A stretch of DNA of 64,000 nt from Datisca glomerata (lineage: Eukaryota > Streptophyta > Magnoliopsida > Cucurbitales > Datiscaceae). Below are positions 11,137 through 22,380 of the stretch, piece after piece. The translations under genes and the position numbers were made by a program. The notes under the pieces are model-generated. The model was not told the origin of the DNA. It made no database searches and was given only the letters and a program-made list of their open reading frames with translations. Location: NCBI GenBank assembly GCA_003255025.1, contig QANY01002976.1, forward strand, positions 4,893,541 through 4,957,540, given 5' to 3'. Position 1 is the first letter of the stretch; every line of letters starts with the position of its first letter.

Positions 11137-11610
11137 GGTTATTTGAAAAACAATACCATTTTCAAGTTTAGGAAGGAAAATTATACCACTTTTTCGAATA
11201 TCAAAATTTTATACCCCTAGCCCATAAAATCAAAACAACCAATTGCGATCTCTCTCTTCCCTTTACAATGCAAATATCAAATCAATCAAGTTTGACAAAT
11301 ACCGACTTTGCCATTTTTAACTCTCATCCTCCTCCTCCTCCTTCTCCTCCTCCTTCTTCTTCTCATCCTCCTTCTTCTCCTCCTCCTTCTCCTCCTCCTT
11401 CTTCTCCTTCTCCTTCTCCTTCTTCTCATTCTCCTTCTTCTTCTTCTCCTTCTTCTTCTTGTTCTTGTTCTTGTTCTTGTTCTTCTTGTTCTTCTTATTT
11501 GAAACCCTATGACCCATTCTTCTTCTTTAGCGAGACCCGATCCGTTCTCCTTCTTCTTCTTCAACGAGAGTCACTCTGGTACCCATTCTTCTCTTATTTT
11601 TACACATAAA
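11137..11610 (+). repeat. MULE left terminal inverted repeat
   Basis: The outer 130 bp pair clearly with the right end: ATACCATTTTC, then TTAGGAA(A/G)AA, then ATACCCCT or TACCCCTTT, then ATATCA-AAAATT. Farther in, the TTCTTCTTCAACGAGAGTCACT region near 11560 matches the complement of the right end near 15820 (CTTCTTCAGCGAGACAGTCA). The whole repeat is therefore about 450-480 bp with heavy divergence and a simple-repeat expansion inside. Confidence 0.75.
11321..11500 (+). repeat. Long (CCT/CTT)n pyrimidine tract
   Basis: About 180 bp almost purely of C and T on the plus strand, mixing CCT and CTT triplets and ending in GTTCTT repeats. It makes long but meaningless open frames on both strands (poly Pro/Ser, poly Leu, poly Arg, poly Lys/Glu). 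It lies inside the left TIR. Confidence 0.9.
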
Positions 11611-11640
11611 ATGGTTCAAGTAATGGCATAATAAAACCAA

Positions 11641-11890
11641 CTACTTGAACGGATCAATAGTCATAAACAACTACTTGAATTTTTCAAGTAGTCACTGATG
11701 TCTGCGTTATTGACACAGGAAAAATACCTACGTGAAGGGTTCAAGTAGTCTAACCACTACTTGAACCCTTCAAGTAGTTACATGTTCTCTGGGTGACTGA
11801 CTACAAGAATCAAAATGACTAATTAAAGGGTTCAAATAGTTATAAACCATTATTTGAACCATTCAAATAGTAATATGCTATCTGGATAAC
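11641..11890. repeat. MULE left subterminal palindromic array
   Basis: The module CTACTTGAA, three bases, TTCAAGTAG occurs at 11671-11691 and 11757-11777, with half modules at 11641 and 11740 and a decayed copy (TTATTTGAACCATTCAAATA) near 11857. Modules are joined by a repeated linker containing ATG(T/C)TCTCTGG-TGACTGACTACAAG-ATCAAAATGA. The same modules recur on the right side. Confidence 0.88.
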
Positions 11891-12021
11891 TGACTGCAAG
11901 AATCAAAATAACTATTAGTCATAAACAATAAAAATAACTACTATAAATACACAAATCTACATGCTAGCAAATGAAATAAACTTTATGTATTGATGGGTGA
12001 AATTTTTTGTCTTAAATAGAC

Positions 12022-14491
12022 ATGTCTGAAATTCAGATATTGATGGCACACAGTGGTGAATGGGAGAAAATGTTGCTTCATTCATTTTTAATGGTATGGT
12101 AAGCTCACTGTTAGATATACCATCAAAGTGTACTTACCAATATTTATCCAGTAGCTTATATGATGAATTAAACGTTGATTCAACAGAGTACAATGTTTCA
12201 ATGAAGTTTTTATACAAGACTCATGTGCCATCCCTGCCTACTGAAATATTAAATTATCACCACGTGAAGTTTTTCCTTACCGAGAATAGTTCTGAAGCAC
12301 TTTGTACTCCTTTATATGTCACGTTCAAACCCAAACCTAGGACAATTGTTGGTAATCTTACATGTCCAAGTCAAAGTTGGGTTCCTGAAATAGCTCTCTC
12401 GCAACAAGATCATTATGATCACTTTCCATACTTTATGGGTGAAACAATGGTTGATAGTGATGACAACAATGATAATGACATTTCCATTCAAGAGAGTATT
12501 ATTGTGGGAGATATGATGATGATGATTGTGTATAACATGTTAATGATGATGAACTTAAACATCCTTTCAGTGATGATGAGCTTGATATTGGTGCTGATGA
12601 TGATCTTGCTTTTGAGATATATGAAGAAGCAATTCGGGATGATCCCTCTACCTTACTTGATTTGAATAGAAGACTATAGGCTAATGCACATCCTTCATCA
12701 ATGCTAAGTAACATTGCATCTTTGTCATTGTGGCCATCTTATAATGCACTAAGATTATCACAACTAGAGTATTACGAGCATGTTAGTGTCTCATATATGT
12801 TAGATAGAGAAGAACTATATCATGATAAAAAAGAGCTCAAAGAATTGTTGGACTCATGAAAATCTGTAAAAACTTTGAGTTTAAAGTCTTCAAATCCACG
12901 CCAACATTTTTGGTGATTTTTTGTGCTGAGAAAACATGTTCATGGAGGCTATGAGCTATTATGGTATGATTTTCAGAGTACTTTAAAATAACAGAATTCA
13001 TAAATACTCATATGTGCTATTTTGACATCTTACAACATAATCATCATCAAGCAACAAGATTATTGGTCAATCATAGCATAAAGTCAAAATACACCAGTGT
13101 TGGACGAATATTCATAAGGATTATGGAATCAATATAAGTTATGAAAAAGCTTGGAGGGCTAAGGAAGTTGCATTGGATTTAGTTCGAGGTTCACCTGAAA
13201 GTTCATATATGAGACTCCCATCCTACTATCACATGTTAGAAGCCACAAATCCAAGTACAATTACTTGACAAACATAGAAATTGACAAACATGACCATTTC
13301 AAATACTTCTTCATGTCGATTGGAGCCTCGATTCATGAATTTCTTAATTGCATACGTCCCATAATTGTTGTTGATGAAACTTCATTAAAAGCAAAGTATA
13401 GGGTGGCAATGTTCATTACAACTTCTAAAGATGGGAATAACCAAATATATCCACTTATCTTTGGGATTGCTGACTCAGAGAATGACGTATCATGTGAATG
13501 GTTCTTTAATAAGATGAATGGAGTTATTGGAAACTTGGATGACTTGGTATTTGTGCCAGACAAAAACGAAAGTATAGCAAATGTTATCAGACTATCTTCC
13601 CACACCATTTCATGGAGCTTGCACCTACCATATGAGAATGAACATAAAATAAACTTTTAAAACTAGCCACGTCAATACTTTGTTTTTCAAAGCATCCAAG
13701 GCCTATCGTGTTTCAGAGTTTGAACCATATATGGCTATCATCAACCAAGTTCATCCATGCATTGGTAACTATGTTACGAGGCCCAATTTGGTAGATGGGC
13801 TTGTTCTTATTGTGGTGGTAGACGGTATAACATAATGACTACCAATATAGCTGAACGTATGAGTAGTATACTAAAGGATGCTAGAGCCCTCCCAATAACA
13901 AGTCTAATAGAACATCTATATGATATGATGCAACAATAGTATTATCGAAGTCAGACGGCTGCTTGTGAGTTGAACACACAAATGACCAAATGGTGCGAGA
14001 ATGAGCTTCAAAAGAATCATGATGCTTACCTTAGAGTGGCTGCTTCATATATTGACTAGTTTCTTATAAGTAGTGGGAATAGAGAAATGGTGTGCACTTG
14101 CATAAAAAACATGCATTTGTCATGAATTTGATCTAGACCAATATCCTTGTGCCCATGCTTAACTTATTGTCGATTACGCAACATATCAGCTTACAGCTTA
14201 TGTTTGAAGTATTATAAAGCTGAGGCACTAGTGATAGCTTACGTAGAAACAATACACCCCCTTGGAGATCATATAGACTAGACTATCAGCGACGAGGTGA
14301 GAGAAAGAATTGTCTTGCGCCCTATGATTAGGCAATCTAGCGGGAGGCCTAGGATAAACAAAACACCATCTAGAGGTGGGGACGTACAACCAATTAAATG
14401 TAGTCGATGTGGCTTAGACGGACACAATAAACAGACATGCAAACATCTTATCCCCCTTCACATGCGTGATGAATCACACCCAGGCACATAA
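12022..14491 (+). pseudogene. MuDR-type transposase, broken
   Basis: The natural start is probably ATG 12022 (MSEIQILMAHSGEW). A 1-nt loss near 12069 shifts to the frame that runs to 12665. The frame then degrades (stops near 12677 and 12857), but conserved pieces follow: KDYGI-SYEKAWRAKE and SYMRLPSYYHMLEATNPST near 13115-13265. The MULE catalytic domain is at 13265-13660: RPIIVVDETSLKAKYR (first Asp), IYPLIFGIADSEND, CEWFFNKM, DDLVFVPDKNESIANV. A decayed SWIM region (CTCIKN, YPCAHA) follows near 14093-14160. The C-terminal knuckle CSRCGLDGHNKQTCK lies at 14401-14445. In a live element this enzyme binds the TIRs and cuts the DNA. The many stops make it inactive. Confidence 0.87.
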
Positions 14492-14690
14492 GCTTGTCTG
14501 CCCATATTGTAGTTGTTTTTTAAATTTATCAATCTATTTTGAATGTATATTGTATAGATATTACATGCAAACATCTTATCCCCCTTCACATGCGTGATGA
14601 ATCACACCCAGGCACATAAGCTTGTCTGTCCATACTGTAGTATTATTTTTAAATTTATCAATCTATTTTGAATCTATATTGTATAGATAT
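14435..14690 (+). repeat. 128-bp tandem duplication at the transposase 3' end
   Basis: ACATGCAAACATCTTATCCC begins at 14435 and again at 14563. The two 128-bp copies are nearly identical, with a few substitutions such as CCCATATTG against CCATACTG. The first copy contains the last zinc-knuckle Cys codons and the stop of the transposase; the second repeats this 3' end out of use. Confidence 0.88.
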
Positions 14691-14765
14691 TATATCTATT
14701 TTGATCCCCGTAAGAAGTTATTTGATTTTGCTAGTAAGTAAACCGATGCAAATTGCATATATTCT

Positions 14766-15010
14766 ATGACTGCTTGAAGGGTCCAATTAGTGTGTTATTA
14801 CTACTTGAGCCCTTCAAGTAGTCATTTTGATACTTGTAGTCAGATATCCAGAGAGCATGTGAGTACTTGAAGAGTTCAAGTAATTATAACACACTACTTG
14901 AACCTTTCAAGTAGTCACATGCTCTCTGGATAACTAACTGCAAGTATCAAAATGACTACTTGAAGGGTTCAAATAGTGTGTTATGACTACTTGAACTCTT
15001 CAAGTAATCA
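14766..15010. repeat. MULE right subterminal palindromic array
   Basis: Palindromic modules of CTACTTGAA, three bases, TTCAAGTAG occur at 14801-14821 and 14894-14914, with slightly changed copies near 14872, at 14956-14976 and at 14987-15007. Two linker copies lie in opposite orientation (14822-14864 and 14914-14956), both carrying CTCTCTGGATA and its neighbours. The array mirrors the left one. Confidence 0.88.
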
Positions 15011-15639
15011 TTTTATCTCATGTTAGTAAGCAATCTAGACACAGAAATTAGCACCATCCATACAATAAGCAATCTAGAACCCATCATCAGTTTATAGTTG
15101 CTTAAAATCCAATCAACAAACTTAAAATCCAAAGAAGAGTTTATAACTACTTAAAAATCCAAACAACAAACTAGAAGTGTTTATAGTACTGTAAGACTTT
15201 CAACTGGAGCTCCACTAAAAAATAGTCCACAACCATCTTTTTACGCCATTGTGGATGAATTTTTTATCTTATAGTTGATATGTCCCGATCATAAACCAAG
15301 CACTCCAAAAATTTTAATGCAAAAACATAACAATCCCCCTCCAAAACATAAGCAAAATAAATCAGATATTCTTCTTTCATGAATTAAGGTCGTATGTTCC
15401 CTTGCTGAGGAACCTTGACATTAGTTAGATACCACTCGTCAAGTACTTTATGAACTTTTCTATTTCCATAAAAGTTCATCATTTATGGCAGTAGATGGGT
15501 GAACAATCACATTAACTGGCGCAATTAGGATCGTTGATTCACGGTGTTTAATGAATTTAACACTCTCATAACTTATTCATTTAAATTTAGCTCTACGGTC
15601 ATGCAGAAGATTATAATCATCGAGAGGGGTAATTTACCC

Positions 15640-16114
15640 TAGACAATTTTCTCCCAACCCCAGTACAGAGTAGAACTGAGTTTGTGAAGTCCTTTCTGCG
15701 TAAAAAAAGAGAAGAATGTGTACCTGAGTTTGTTGGTCGGTGGATATCGCACTGAAGACGAACGATTTTCCTGAGTATAGTACGTCTCTGAAGAAGGAAG
15801 AATAAGAAGAATGGAAGTGACTGTCTCGCTGAAGAAGAAGCAACGATTTTTCACCAAGAAGAGAGAATACATACGAGAATGGAGATGAAGAGGAAGATAG
15901 CAAAGGAAGAGACGTAAAGGAAGAGACACTAATGAGAAGAGATGCAAGGAAGAGACTTAGTAACTGTCAAATCAGTGTTGGAACTGTCTTGGGAAGAGAG
16001 TGAACCATTGCTTTGAGTTGATTTGGTGGGTGAATGGTATAATTTTCTGATATTTCAGAAAGGGGTACATTTTTCCTAACCAAAATTGGAAATGATATAG
16101 TTTTACAAATAACC
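15640..16114 (-). repeat. MULE right terminal inverted repeat
   Basis: Reverse complement of the left TIR, best preserved in the outer 130 bp. The inner part holds the purine-rich equivalent of the left pyrimidine tract but without the large triplet expansion. Short open frames here on the minus strand are shadows of this low-complexity DNA. Confidence 0.75.
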
Positions 16115-16125
16115 ATTTTCTAATG
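16115..16125. repeat. Mutator-like element target duplication, right
   Basis: ATTTTCTAATG, 10 of 11 bases identical to 11126-11136. Confidence 0.75.
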
Positions 16126-16493
16126 GATGCCTTATTATAGGGTTAGTTTCCAAATCCATATAGAATTATTCTTATAATACTTGTATAACGATGTTGTTCT
16201 CTAAAGTCTTGTAGTTAGTAATTATATTATTATTTGTTAAAAAAGTTAAAATTATCCGTGAATGACATATTTTCCTCGTGTAGTTATGAATTTTAAAATC
16301 GTTTACGGCATAAAGATAAGTATTACTAATAAAAATAAATAAATTATACGTTAAAATAGTATACAAAATATTAAAAATACTCTAATACAACACTAGAAAT
16401 CAATAATCCTAAAGACTTAATTATTACACAAATATGATTAATCCAACACAACTATGACTTATAAATAAATAAAAAGAAAAAAAATTATATGAA
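16126..16493. other. 3' flank of the lyase gene
   Basis: AT-rich spacer between the MULE and the stop codon of the lyase gene; the part nearest 16493 should be its 3' UTR (minus strand). No other feature seen. Confidence 0.45.
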
Positions 16494-19400
16494 TCAAGAA
16501 TTCTTTGGACCTTCTAAACGAAGGTAATCATACATAATCCCTTGGAAAGGGCCACTACTTCTTGGTTGTGTCAAAAACACGGTATTGTCCCCTACAACAA
16601 GACGAGCTCCTGATATGCTAACATTGTAAAGCCAATAGAGCCCATGAATTCCATGCCTAGCAATTGAGTTGTCTCTTCCTATTAGTCCACTTGAAAATAG
16701 TGGAGGATTTGCCTTTGGATCATTCACTCTAACCTAATTCATAATTTACCAATTATTACTGTTAAATAAAAATTATTAAACATTATTACGGGGCTAAACA
16801 CATTAGGAGTTGCCAATTCGATCATTTATATCGTCGAATATAAGAAATAAATCAAATAAAAGAAAAATGAAATTTTGAGGTACCATGTGAAGATATGAAA
16901 CCTACGTGCTACACATTGCCAAAACATCATGTTTGTATATGATTTTTTTAACTGACTCAAAATTGTGTTTATGTGAAAGATCACTGAATTAAAAACTACT
17001 TAGAAATTATCATTTTTAAATTTTTACTTTAGTAAAACTTAATTTCATTTATGAAGACTATTAATAATTAATGTGACCAATATTTAATTGTATATCTGTA
17101 ATTCAAAGAGCATAATTGTATACCTGTAATTCAGAAAGTGTAGCTGATGCCAATGCTATTCGTAGTTCATAAGTTCCACTTTCGTCGACATTGTCAAGCT
17201 TGAACTTGATTTGCCAAGTAGTTCCTTGATATGTATTTTTATCTTTCTTCCTACAATTCATCAAGAAAACTTGAGTGTCACGAGTTACACCAACTCACTG
17301 CTCTACGTTATATCATATTAAGGATCAACTACTTTATATTAAAAAGAAACTGAAAATGAAAAATATCATTACCGTAGCTGTAACATATGAAGAGAGAAAG
17401 AGAGAATCGTGAAGATATAAAAAGAAAAAAAGGGTTTCTATCTGGTATCATTTCTATCTCTATTTGTTCGTTTACGTTACACTAACGATATCATAGGACG
17501 AGAAAATAATTATGTATTTATAAATATAGTAATACCTAGTGACTTGAGCAAAGAACCAATCTTTAGTATAGTCACTAACACCAACTGTGTAAACTAAGTC
17601 TCCATCTGGATACAATTCTGCGTACCTTTCCCACAGTCCATACTGCCTAAATCTGCCAATGCACAATCACAGTCAAATATTATTTTGGACGTACATCTTA
17701 TTGAGAGGAAGGAGATACAAATTGATAAAAGCATGTAACGTTGACAGTTCTGGATAATTGATTTTATTTTCAAATAATTTAGATCTTCTCATCACATTTT
17801 CGATATTTATATATTAAAATGATATTTTTTTTCTGATTTTGCTAATAGTAGACATGGACAATCGAAAACAATATTAATAGTCTAAATATGACAACAACAT
17901 ATCTCCTGTTCAAAATGAGAAAAAGGAGAAGGTATAAGAGCAAACTTGTACTTATGTTACATCGAATTACATAAAATAATATAATTTATTTCATTTTTAA
18001 ATAGTTTAGATCTTCTCACATTTTCGATATTTATATGTTAAAATGATATTTTTTATACCGTCTTTGCTAATAGTAGACATGGACTATTGAAAATAAAATA
18101 AGGAGAATGTGGGAGAGTAAACTTGTACACGTGTGACATTAAATTATATAAAATATTATTGAGTTTTAGTTTTGACAATTTGAGTACTGAATTTTTTTTC
18201 TAACGACGAGAGAGCTAACCTGTCAGGATGATTAACATAGAGATGATTGACATAAGTGGGATTAGGATCAGGAACATAGAACTCTGCTGCCGAACGGTCA
18301 GGGATGCCTATTTCCCACAATGTGGGTCCATCTCTTGGTGCCTCATATACTATTTCTCCCATCTCAATCCCACAACCTATATTCCACGTTTCCACAAGCA
18401 TGTTATTTCCTATAGTGTGATTAAATTTATTTTCTTTAATTAATTTATCATCTAGATGTTAATGTGATATCAACAAACGTAGCAAAAATCTAAGAATGTT
18501 TTAGGGAGTATTTTCATTTTTAAAAAAGAATATATACAACACTAAAATGAGTTTATTATTAAGAAATATGTTTCAAACAAAAATAAATAAAAATACTCCG
18601 AACATATTGTAATTACTAAAATGAAAAGACCTGGTGTTATGTTGATGACAATATCATATCGATAATCTCCAATAAAACCAGGCACCCATGCATATAAGTT
18701 ATAGTCACCACTACGTATGTCATTGATGGAAAAGTAACCATCTTCGTCCGTTCTGTTCCAGAACTGATAATCCTATATATATAGAAAGTAGAGAGAAATT
18801 AATAATTGCATAACTTATATTCACTTCTAATAACTAGTCGACAACCATATGTTTTGTACGTGTTAAGCAAGTTAAAATATACGTAGAATTTATAATTAAT
18901 AATATTATAATAAACATATTATTTTTTAAAATGATTGTAAATCTAAATTTAAAGTAAAATAATAATAATAAGTACATTAGCTTGTTAATAATAATTTTAA
19001 AATTTTACTATATAAAACTACTATTTGGAAAATATACAAAAATTTTATTCGTCAATTTGTTAGATCTCATCATAATTCACTTTTTTGAAACTATTGATCT
19101 CAATTCATTTATATGAATTTCATGTTCTGATAACATAAAAATATATATATAATATTTAATTTTATCAATTTAAAATTCATTGTATGGACATTTATGTTTC
19201 TATTTGTATTATATTACAAATATATGTAATTTTACAAACTCTTTATAAACAAATTATTATTGAATAAAAGTAATATTACATTACATGAATTATATTAAAT
19301 GATCAAATATGTGAAAACTCTAAATTATACTATATTTTAAGGAAACTTGAAAGGGAAAAAGGAGAATATAAATTTATCCATTTTTTTAAGCTCATTTTAA

Positions 19401-22269
19401 TATATTTAGATTAAGTTAATCCTATATTCATCAATAATTATACTAAATTTTAGGATGAAATGAACATGACTTATTCGAGTGCTTTTAACCCTAGCTTACC
19501 GAATTTGACACATAACTATGAAAATAGATCCTTTTCATTGGGGATCCTAACGAGAGGAGTTATGTCCCCTCTATTTGGTCCGTTTTTTTTAAAGGGACTG
19601 CTCAGATTAACTCATTCCGGCAATCGAGAAAACATATGTCAATTTTTATTTTTTTTACGTTTTGCTCAGACTAAACATAACCACTCATTTTCCCTTTAAG
19701 AGGAGTGGATTCAGGTCCTGTAACTATAGTCATTTTGTAGGTATTTAGATTCTATATGGTGTGACTTCATCATATCTCCATCGAATTTTTTTAATTATTA
19801 AAGTTCCAATCTATTTTGTAAAAAATGGTAAAATATACATGTATATATATATTTTTAATAAAAAGATTTCGAAATTCGAATTGAATTGATTTTAATGGGG
19901 AAGAAAAGGAAAAGGGTTAACCTTGCATTCTCTTTGCCAGGATCCAACATCTCCTGGTGGAGCCAGACCAATGTAAGCCCCATTTGCTGGAATATAGTCA
20001 TTGCTTATGTACCTAAACATTACCACTAATTAAATAATAACAACAAGCAGATCATTAATAAAAAAGAATATATATGTATGTATTGCTTTGAATATACCTG
20101 TCTACCACAAGTAGTCTACCACTGACACTACCCCTTTGGTCCGACTTAGGAAAATCCTCTGAAACAGGGAAGGTATATGGCCAGCTTTGGACTTCGATCT
20201 TCATCTGAAATAATCAAGGGCGGTGTTTATTTGTATTATTATGGTGTGTTCTATCCTTGTGGAGGGGGGTCTTCGTTTAGTCTATTGGTATGGTATTCTC
20301 TCAGTCTATTGTTGTAATTAGTTGGGCTTTTCTGCTGGAAGGTATTATAATGTGGGTGCGTACTGCTCTTTTTACTAGTCTGACTTCTTCTCGGTCGTGG
20401 CTGATTGAGCTGGTTCGCAGCATAACCATGTTACTATGTGTTGGGTGGTATCAAGTTTTTACGTTCCTATAAATTGGCCTATGACGTGAAATTATTCTTT
20501 ACATTTATAATATGATCGATAGACCCGTTCACAATCGATGTAGTATCTAGTTAACTCTATATTATGATTTTCTTTGAAATATAAAAATATGATTTATTAT
20601 CGGAATTGATATTGTTTTTGTAATTTCTTACAAACCTGTATTTTAGCATCGTCCCAAAGTGCAAGAGGGTCATCCTCGTTGTACGTAGAATTGACATACA
20701 TAAAAACGGGGCCAAAAACTTTCTTCCATGCCTCTCCATTTTCAAATTTAGGAACGAGATCCTCTCCTGAATAATGAGCGCTCAGAAACATCTGATGGCA
20801 TCATTTCAAATTAAAGTTTGCTTGTTAAAATTAAACCTTACTTAAGGCTTTATAACGATTTTTAAGTAATTATAAAACCAAAATTATTCAACGAAAATAT
20901 GTTTTGGTTTTATATTAGTAAGGAATGATAAAACTTTGATAAGGCACTTACTGCAAGGGTAGTGGGACCCACATGTGATGTAAGATTTTGTTTGATGGGT
21001 CCACCAGACCTGAACTCATTACTAGGTGTGATTTGCCAGAACCCGACTGGTGGGTTCATGGATATCCATCCATGAACTTGGATATCTTTGTTTTCACAAG
21101 AATACTGATATTTATCGTCCACCTAATCAGATATTATTTATATGAAAAATTAAATAAATAGACAACCGTCAACCATATGGGCGATTGGCTAAAAAAACAA
21201 TGGCGACATCGACCAAACTTCACCTTACGTAGTAGAAGTCGTTATTAAACTAAAATAATTTCAAGAGACAGAAAATACCTCTCCTTTGAGCTCAGGCTCC
21301 ACAGGATTGAGAAGAAGGACGGCCTCTGGATAGGCCAGAGCTTGGCCTCTTGGTAGTAAACGGTCATCAGGAAGGGGCATGCTTCTTTGCCTATTATCTG
21401 CTATGGCCATGTAATGGAACCTATTTTTTGTTCAAAGGCATGACTTAGGGAGAGATTGTATGCTATTGCTATTCTCGTGGTTTCTAAGAAAGAGAAGGAG
21501 AGTGAAATACTTGTCTTTTGTAAGTTTGAATGCTATTCTGGTCTCGCCCAGATTAAAAGCAGGCCAGTCTTTTAAGTGTTGGTATATGGCGTATGAATAG
21601 AATCCAGATGACCCACGAAGCATTATAAACCTATACAATATTATTAATTAATGCCATAAACATCTCTATATTTTCTTCTAACTATAATTGATATCTTAAA
21701 ATGTGAGACAAAAAATCAACCTTTTATCTATATTTAATGGTACAAGTTTGCCCTCAAGGGAGGGGTCCCAATTTCTTGTGAAGGAAAGCTCCACTTGTTC
21801 CTCATTTTCCACTATAATTTTCAAATTTGTTCCCTTAATCCTGCATGCATTGCATACTCATGGTCATCCCCGTAATTTCATTCATTTTAGTTACAATTTA
21901 CAAAAGAATTTCAGAATTAATACATACACGTCGAATGTTCCAGTAGTACTAGTTGGTGAGCTCCATACAAGGTCCCAATACCCTCTGTTAGATTCGTCGT
22001 TAAGAGCTTCTAGCAGGTTGTCAATGCCATTGTATCTAATTCCAGTGACTATTCCCTCTGGGTTTGATAATGTTACCTGCAGAATCCCATTATCCATCAC
22101 CACCTGCACATTAAGTTCAAGTTATATACACTGTTATATGCATACATACACACACAACAATCATACATAGAAAAAAACAAATTTCAAAGATGGAATTAAA
22201 AATAATAATATTATGAAATTGAACTACATGACGATCTTTAATATACAACTGCACCCCTGTAGGTGACAT
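16494..22269 (-). CDS. Rhamnogalacturonate lyase, polysaccharide lyase family 4
   Basis: Fourteen exons in transcript order: 22228-22269, 21928-22103, 21721-21840, 21511-21630, 21279-21420, 20952-21122, 20636-20791, 20098-20204, 19922-20012, 18631-18772, 18220-18376, 17536-17652, 17124-17250, 16494-16733. They join to 1908 nt, 635 aa, with GT-AG sites and closed phases. The enzyme cleaves the rhamnose-galacturonic acid backbone of pectin by beta-elimination. Visible: VVMDNGILQVTLSNPEGIV at residues 15-33, YNGIDNLLEALN, RGYWDLVWSSP, the SSGFYSYAIYQHLKDWPAFN block, SCENKDIQVHGWIS, GFWQITPSNEFRSGGP, the FN3-like middle (GYFSINDIRSGDYNLYAWVPGF) and the C-terminal carbohydrate-binding-like domain (RQYGLWERYAELYPDGDLVY to SGPFQGIMYDYLRLEGP). 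The chosen start MSPTGVQLY follows a TATA-like element. No signal peptide is seen, although the substrate is in the wall; some plant members are annotated this way. No breaks. Confidence 0.95.
17760..18160. repeat. Diverged direct repeat in lyase intron 11
   Basis: TAGATCTTCTC-ACATTTTCGATA, followed by TATATTAAAATGATATTTTTT and GCTAATAGTAGACATGGAC, occurs at 17780 and again at 18007, a 227-bp period. Similarity continues into AGAGCAAACTTGTAC and AGAGTAAACTTGTAC. It lies wholly inside the intron 17653-18219. Confidence 0.75.
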
Positions 22270-22365
22270 GTAGAAGCACTGTAGTTGGTTGATATTAGGA
22301 AGAAGTTGTGTTTTTTGGGAATGGAATTGTGTTAATTTTAGGTTGATTTTTGTTGAGAAGAAAGC

Positions 22366-22380
22366 TTATAAATGATATAT
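22366..22380 (-). promoter_or_regulatory. TATA-like element of the lyase gene
   Basis: On the minus strand this reads ATATATCATTTATAAG, about 97 bp upstream of the lyase start codon. Spacing would give a 5' leader of 60-70 nt. This is a motif match only. Confidence 0.45.

Larger units (their letters stand above)
11137..16114 (+). mobile_element. Mutator-like element (MULE), autonomous type, decayed
   Basis: About 5.0 kb. The left end GGTTATTTGAAAAAC and the complement of the right end GGTTATTTGTAAAAC form the start of long terminal inverted repeats. A 10-11 bp target duplication flanks the element. Inside, in order: left TIR with a pyrimidine tract, left palindromic array, broken MuDR-type transposase on the plus strand, a 128-bp tandem duplication, right palindromic array, right TIR. 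It ends 379 bp past the stop codon of the rhamnogalacturonate lyase gene, which runs towards it on the other strand. Confidence 0.88.

Noticed and set aside
11268..11609. Long open frames on both strands (poly Pro/Ser, poly Leu, poly Arg, poly Lys/Glu)
   Set aside because: They come from the CCT/CTT simple repeat, which has few stops in any frame; no domain or splice context.
15634..15947. Two minus-strand frames of 89 and 102 codons
   Set aside because: Shadows of the low-complexity inner part of the MULE right TIR.
19460..19699. 79-codon plus-strand frame
   Set aside because: Lies inside a lyase intron, antisense, no domain.
21703..22170. 155-codon plus-strand frame
   Set aside because: Antisense shadow over exons 2 and 3 of the rhamnogalacturonate lyase gene.
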